The translations under genes were made by a program, and so were the position numbers. From positions 1 to 56,390 of the forward strand of contig JAAMXY010004193.1 in the NCBI GenBank assembly GCA_019677205.1: a DNA stretch of 56,390 nt, given 5' to 3'. The stretch comes from Pinguiococcus pyrenoidosus (taxonomy: Eukaryota > Sar > Pinguiophyceae > Pinguiochrysidales > Pinguiochrysidaceae). Numbering within the stretch: the first letter of the stretch is position 1; each line of letters begins with the position of its first letter. The notes beneath the pieces are model-generated. The model had not been told where the DNA came from. It saw nothing but the letters and a program-made list of their open reading frames with translations, and made no database searches. Positions 51,492 to 56,390 of the stretch are shown piece by piece.

Positions 51492-52189
51492 ATGGCCCGC
51501 CTGTCTTTCGTGATCCTCGCCGTCCTGCTCGCTGTGGCGACCGCCTTCACCCGTAAGTGGAGGATTTGAAGTAGGAGCTACGGCTGTTTTCGCCAAGGAG
51601 CCGCGCCGCGTGTGCTCTCGCGGGCCAGAGGCCTTCTGGGAGGCTGCCTGCCAATGCTTCTCCCATGTGCATGCCTGCCGCGACGTCCTGAGTGCAGTGC
51701 GCGTGGTTGTGCCGCGTTGCAACCGCCGATGCTACGACGTACGTGGCGATCTCAGGCTGCAGGACTCGTCTCACCACGTCGTTGCCTGACTTCACAGCGA
51801 AGACGCCGCTCCTCAGCTCCAGCAACCCGCTTGCCGACGTCTTCAAGCTCGGATGGACCAGCGGTGCTCCGGCCCCGGCCCCCGTGGCGCCCACCAAGCC
51901 CAAGGTCGGTGGCCTCGCCAAGGTGTTCACCCCCAAGAAGTTCGATGCCAAGACCGTCGCCAAGGGCTACATCCCTGACGGCCTCAGCGCCAGCCAGTAC
52001 GCCGCCGTGAAGACCAAGGAGGCCAAGAAGCGCGCCGACAAGTCCAACTTCTGGGCCAAGAAGCGCACCATGCCCGTGGAGACCCTCTCCGAGTGGTTCG
52101 AGAGCGTGCAGGACATCAAGAAGACGAACGTCGGTGGCGGCCACCGCTTCGTCAAGACCAAGTACGACTGGTCTGGCGGCAACAACTAA
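51492..52189 (+). CDS. Plastid-targeted small protein of unknown function
   Basis: Two exons: 51492-51552 and 51798-52189, 150 residues, with a 245-nt intron right after the signal peptide. Exon 1 encodes MARLSFVILAVLLAVATAFT, a clean secretory signal ending at A-T-A-F; the Phe right after the cleavage site is the hallmark of bipartite leaders for secondary red plastids (diatom ASAFAP type). The next part is Ser/Ala/Pro/Lys-rich, like a transit peptide. The mature part is basic: G-Y-I-P-D-G-L-S-A-S-Q-Y, K-S-N-F-W-A-K-K, L-S-E-W-F-E-S-V-Q-D and a final K-Y-D-W-S-G-G. Codon use is strongly biased to C-ending codons (AAG, GCC, ACC), which suggests high expression. I do not recognise the mature domain. 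Confidence 0.75.
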
Positions 52190-52914
52190 GTTGCGTTGCA
52201 GTTCTCTCGGCGCTGCGTGACCAGCGGCCGCCCGGTTGGATGACGATGTTCGGGCATCGGAAGTCCGGCGTTGGCAGAAGTGTGGACTTTTAGTTACAAG
52301 GACCTCGCGTCCGGTTTTGCAAGTGCTCATGTGTAAGTTGATTGAGTGTTGGATAGCACGAGCGACAATCGACACGTCAAAGCCACATCAGCATTGCTTG
52401 TAGCTTCCCACGGATCGGGAAAGAGTCTCCTGCATGTGGCAAGGCCGGAAAGGGCCTCCCGCGGAGAGCTCCTTTCTCCTCTCGGTCCAAGCGACCAGCG
52501 CGAACCTCCTAGCACTTCTCACACCACCTTCGTCCCCATTCAATGCAGCACCAAACCACACGCACGATCTCCTTCCTTCTCATTCTCCTCAGTTCGAAGA
52601 CTCCCCCATTCTCCTCTCAGCCAGCAGGAGACAGACCCGGCCAGTAGTCGTTAACAATCAATTAGGAATGTATTCAGATCATTTTATTAAATGTATACAC
52701 ACTGGATTTGGATAATCATAAATTGCAGTAGATTAAATTTAAAATAAATTATCCTTTCCGCGATACTGTAGCTTTTTGGGTCATCGCCGGACCGCTAAAG
52801 TGCGCTGAGCGCGCGCCTCAGGACCGCCACTTTGCCTCTGCCCCCCCTCCACCCATCTCGCGTAATCTCCAAAGCGTCCGGCGAAGCGTTGCGCGCACTT
52901 TGCGCCTGTGCGAC
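52190..52914. other. Intergenic, AT-rich segment
   Basis: 725 bases between the plastid-protein gene and WDR12 (tandem). Bases 52650-52760 are AT-rich. No gene seen. Confidence 0.5.
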
Positions 52915-55108
52915 ATGGGCGACGACGCCGTCTCTGTCCGGATCCGCTTTCACGGAGAGGCTCTGTCGCAGGCGCTGCCGGACGCGCCTCTCGCGGTGCC
53001 AGTGAGCTTGCGGCCCAGTGGGTACGTCTCGCGTCTGTGAAAGTACGTCTGTGGCGCAAGTCCCCAAGCTCACCCGAAGACAACCTGTGGCTCTCCAGAC
53101 TGTCCGAAGTGGTCTGCCATCTTCTCGGCCTCTCCGACGCCTTAACAAAGCGGCGCTTCCGCTTCATCTTGCGCGCGAGCAAGCGCCTGTTGGAAGCAGA
53201 CCTCGCGAGCGCCTTGGAGAGCGGCCAGATCGATGTGGAGCGCATCGTGGACTTGGACGTGTTGCCAGAGCTGCCGAAGCCGGAGGAGAGGGCCTGCCGC
53301 CGCCAGCCGGACTGGGTGGCCGTGGTGCGCCGAGTGGGCGCCAATGGCGCTTTTATGTCCGGGACCTATGATGGGCTTCTGCGAGTGCATCGCGGTGAGA
53401 CTGCCGGTCGAATGGCGTCTTTGAGGGCGCATCAAGACGCAGTGAAGAGCATGAGCGTCGTGCAGATGGGCGAGGGCTTCCTAGTGGCGACGGGGGGGCA
53501 AGACAAAGGAGTCAAGGTACGTCGATTTGGATGCTCGGTAGGGCAAGCGAGGAAACGTTTGGGGGAGACGAGAAGTGATGGAAGGCCGATGACTGCTGTT
53601 CTCGAGCAGAGAAGACGTCGAGTGGCGTCTCTGATGACATTCTCAACACATTCCAATTGATCCAACTGAGGCCCAAGTTGCGTCTGCGTAGTGGATGGTA
53701 GATCGCTTTGCTGTGATATTTCTTCCCCCGCTTCTTTGCCCTTGCGTCTGCCTCTTTGCTGAGGGTCCCCGATGGCTGACGTCTGTTTTGCCTTGAAACT
53801 GAATCGGTTTGCCTCGGTTTGCCTTGGTTTGCCTCTGTTTGCCTCGGTTTGCCTTGGCTTGCCGTGGCGTGCCTTAGATCTCAGAGGTTGTGCTGGACGG
53901 TGCGAACGGCGCCGAGGTCCAGCTTATCGCGCGAGGGAGGGACGGTGCGCACGAGAACAGTATAGAGAGCTGCAGCTTCACGAGGATGCCGGGCGCGGCC
54001 GAGCCCTTCCTGGCGACGGGGGACTGGGATGGAGCGCTTTCGCTCTGGTCCGTCAGGCCGGCAAGCACAGGCGAGAACGGCAGTGAGGCTGCAATTAGCA
54101 AGAAGCGAAGGAGAGATAAAGGCGGAAGCTCCATCGACGAAGTGGAGTTGCTGGAGCCGCTGCGGAGCTGGAAGGCGCATGCGCAGTGCGTCTCTGGGAT
54201 GGCCTGGGATGGTACGTAGCTGGATGTGCGTAGGCGCGGCGGGTCTGGGGCACAAAAGAGAGTACAGAGGGGAGGGGGCGGGAAGCGAGGGGACGGGAAG
54301 ATGAGGGGACGGGCGGGTTGCTTGGATCCGAAAGAGTGATGGGCAGCCTAAGGCGTTACCGGCATCGATGCGGGGGTCTAAAATGGACCCTCCGTGATGA
54401 GTGACGGTGTCATGGAGGCCCAAGAGCAGACTTCACAACTTCAAAGCCATGCCCGGCAGCCTCTGGCTGAATGCGGGATACATGACCTGTCGGTTGTTAC
54501 AGTCCTTCCCCACGAAGATTCCGTGTGCCAAAGCTGACACGATGTCGCTTCCCCTTCCAGGCGGCCATCTTTACACGGCCAGCTACGATCACTCGCTCAA
54601 GGCCTGGGACCTGGAGCGGGGAGACGTGGTCGCCACGGTCAACACGTCGAGGGTAGCAACGGAGATCTGCTGCCTGAGCAGGCACATAGAAGGGGAGGAC
54701 GGCACGGTAGAGGCGGCGCTGTCGAATAGCATTGGCATGGCCTGCGCCGACGGCCGCATCCGGATCTGGGACATGCGCGCGGGCTCGGCGCAGCGCGGCA
54801 CCGACGCGGAGCCGAAGGGCGTCTCCAGCTTCTTGAGCGCAACCCTGCGCTTCCACACGCAGTGGTGCAGCAGCTTGAGCAAGGCGCCGGGTGCTTCCTA
54901 CAGCTTGGCGTCGTCCTGCCACGGCGGCCGCGTCGCCATCTGGGATGTCCGGGCCCTCGCGGCCCCCGTGCACTCCTTCCGAGGCAGCCAGGACAAGGTG
55001 CTCTCGGTCGACTGGCTTCCGGCCGACTCCGCCGTCGTCTGCGGCGGCTCCGACAACCGCGTGCGAGTATTTGACATGAGCGGAAGCCAAGCAACTGACA
55101 AGCGTTGA
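52915..55108 (+). CDS. WDR12: WDR12/YTM1, 60S ribosome biogenesis WD40 protein
   Basis: Four exons: 52915-53021, 53099-53516, 53878-54211 and 54561-55108, 468 residues. The N-terminal NLE/UBL-like domain (S-V-R-I-R-F, A-V-P-V-S-L-R-P-S then L-S-E-V-V-C-H-L-L) is split by intron 1. WD blades follow: A-N-G-A-F-M-S-G-T-Y-D-G, A-T-G-G-Q-D-K-G-V-K, F-L-A-T-G-D-W-D-G-A-L-S-L-W, L-Y-T-A-S-Y-D-H-S-L-K-A-W-D, G-R-I-R-I-W-D and a final V-C-G-G-S-D-N-R-V-R-V-F-D. The DWDG and SYDHS blades are typical of WDR12/Ytm1, part of the PeBoW complex removed by Rea1/Midasin during pre-60S maturation. A basic insert (K-K-R-R-R-D-K) lies between blades 3 and 4. Introns 2 (361 nt) and 3 (349 nt) are long for this window. 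Confidence 0.93.
53807..53876 (+). repeat. Seven 10-bp tandem repeats ending in a splice acceptor
   Basis: Seven units of GTTTGCCTYG in WDR12 intron 2; the last, changed to GCGTGCCTTA, joins the next G to form the acceptor AG at 53876-53877. The repeat thus supplies the pyrimidine tract. Confidence 0.9.
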
Positions 55109-55531
55109 TGCCTTCGCTGCCGCTGTTCCTGACTTTCGGTTTTGTTTCACTTCACTGCCCTTCACTGCACTTCACTTCAGTGCACTTCACTTCATTTCAC
55201 TTCATTTCACTTCACTACACTTCATTTCACTTCATTTCACTTCACTTCATTTCACTTCATTTCATTTCACTACACTTCATTTCACTACACTTCATTTCAC
55301 TTCACATGCTCTCCCCCGAGATCACCCCTGGCAAACCGACGTCATGGTAGGTCCGAGACAGCCTCGTACGTCATGCGGCGGCGTGTTCCTCACACGCGCT
55401 GGCGCAAAGGTGTTGCAGAGGCTGCGGTTGCCGTTGTTCGAGATTCACTGAGAAGCGACGTGGCGGAGCCGAATATCTTCCGTCGCTGCTATCCTCCAGC
55501 GGATCTTTGGTCTGTCTGTGCGCTCCTTGGC
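55109..55531. other. Convergent intergenic region with TTCAY repeat
   Basis: 423 bases between WDR12 and the HPt gene stops. Mostly pentamer repeat and its flank; no gene. Confidence 0.5.
55143..55306. repeat. (TTCAC/TTCAT)n pentanucleotide array
   Basis: About 32 TTCAY pentamers with a few TACAC and GCAC variants, starting 35 bp after the WDR12 stop, so probably in its 3' UTR. Confidence 0.95.
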
Positions 55532-56279
55532 CTATTGCTCGGGCATCGACGGCGCGACGTCGGGCTTCTCGGGCTGCTTTGGCTTCTCCACCTCGTAGCC
55601 CCGTCTTTGGAGCTCCGCCTTGGCCTCGGTGAGTTGCACCTCTACGTCTAAGTATTCCGGGTTCAGCACCTCAAAGTGGCTCTCCGTGAAGTCGACGGGC
55701 TCCTCTTCCTGGCCCACGGCTTGGCGTTTCCCGGGTCTCCTGTTGAGAGCGGCCTGCGGACGTGCGTATGCGTCGAGGAGGTGAGTAGGCAGTCCACCCC
55801 GCGGCTTCGGGTGGTGAGAGAGCGCCAGGGCGTACCGATTCGAGCTCGCGCGCGTGAAGCTCTAGAGCCTTGGCCGCGTTCCGCAGGCGGTTGTAGGCGA
55901 AGCACGCGGCCGCTCCCTTGATGGAGTGCGCGAGGCCCCGGACGGACGCTACCGAAGGCGAGGGATCCGAGCGGTCGCGGAAGATGCGCCGCAACTCCAC
56001 CATGCGTTCCTCGATCTCCTCGAAGCTCTCTACTACCATCTCGCGCAGAAACGCAGTGTCGTCGCCCGTCTGGGTCAGCGCGTCTCGCTCGCAGAAGATC
56101 TCCACCTCCTCCTTGTCGTCCTTGGGCACGCCCTTGGTCTCCTCGGCGGTCTTCTCCTCCGGAGTGCCGACAGCCGCCGCCTGCGCCGCATCGCCCTCCT
56201 CTTCTGGCCTTGCAGCGCTGGCGCCGGCGGCGGCGGCGCCCGCGTCGTCGGGAGTGATCTCTTGGCTCGACCGCTTCAT
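55532..56279 (-). CDS. HPt histidine-phosphotransfer domain protein
   Basis: Two exons: 56279-55836 and 55753-55532, 221 residues; the 82-nt intron is phase 0. The first 60 residues are Ala/Glu-rich and disordered. Residues about 65-148 form an HPt helix bundle: F-L-R-E-M-V-V-E-S-F, then the signature G-L-A-H-S-I-K-G-A-A-A-C-F with the phospho-acceptor His118, and A-A-K-A-L-E-L-H-A-R-E-L. The second exon adds a tail with V-D-F-T-E-S-H-F-E-V and a Pro/Lys-rich end. HPt proteins relay phosphate from hybrid sensor kinases to response regulators; two-component relays are known in algae, plants, fungi and oomycetes but not animals. No kinase or receiver is in this window. Confidence 0.82.
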
Positions 56280-56293
56280 TATTCAAACGAGGT

Positions 56294-56301
56294 TTTGGCG
56301 C
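56294..56301 (-). promoter_or_regulatory. E2F-type octamer upstream of HPt gene
   Basis: TTTGGCGC (within GGTTTTGGCGCGCG), 14 bp upstream of the HPt ATG; likely in the 5' leader. Confidence 0.45.
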
Positions 56302-56390
56302 GCGATGGGCGGGATCTTCGCCTCGCGTAGCCCTGTGGCCATTTCCTAGGCTCCGAAATCGGGGATTGTACAGATAGTAGCAGGAAATCA

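Noticed and set aside
1-56390. tRNA, rRNA or other RNA genes
   Set aside because: I looked for box and stem patterns in the intergenic gaps but found none I could defend by eye; a covariance-model scan would be needed.

Overview
This is a piece of a nuclear eukaryotic genome. Genes are single or spliced by short GT-AG introns (mostly 55-110 nt), coding DNA is G+C-rich, and there is no operon structure. A short protein at 51492-52189 starts with a signal peptide ending in a T-A-F-T motif, the kind of bipartite plastid leader used by algae with a secondary red plastid. Several genes belong to motile cilia (CFAP97 domain, CEP104, BBS10-like, SHIPPO/STPGR, CFAP157-like), and an HPt phosphotransfer protein is present. 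Together these suggest a flagellated alga with a red-derived plastid, such as an ochrophyte stramenopile or a haptophyte. The species cannot be named from sequence alone. One run of N (16305-16363) shows the window is from an assembled scaffold.

Layout, left to right: Tudor-like repeat protein (partial, +); 15-exon CFAP97-domain gene (+); small conserved two-exon gene (-); VPS9-domain Rab GEF (+); ankyrin-HECT E3 ligase (-); ankyrin-SAM protein (-); CEP104 (+); ubiquitin-like membrane protein (-); calreticulin (+); coiled-coil protein (-); Mss116/RH31-type DEAD-box helicase (-); eIF3g (+); MFS transporter (-); FAD monooxygenase (+); BIRC6-type E2 (-); acyl-protein thioesterase (+); METTL21-type methyltransferase (-); BBS10-like chaperonin (+); ATAD3 (-); SHIPPO-repeat protein (-); CFAP157-like coiled coil (+); small four-exon coiled-coil gene (-); RING-H2 protein (+); CIAO1 (-); plastid-targeted protein (+); WDR12/YTM1 (+); HPt protein (-).

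Twenty-one of the 26 neighbouring gene pairs change strand, so the region is a chain of head-to-head and tail-to-tail pairs. Many start codons have an E2F-type octamer (TTTSSCGC) within 100 bp upstream, often TTTGGCGC or TTTCCCGCCAAA. This may be a shared promoter element. AT-rich islands lie in several intergenic gaps, and many simple or short tandem repeats lie between genes or inside introns.

The genes do not form one pathway. Loose themes are cilia (five genes), ubiquitin (HECT, E2, RING, UBL), ribosome biogenesis and translation (WDR12, eIF3g) and organelles (ATAD3, CIAO1, DEAD helicase, plastid protein). Exon boundaries are my own models, built by joining reading frames that fit a protein family and checking splice phase. 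No transcript data were available.
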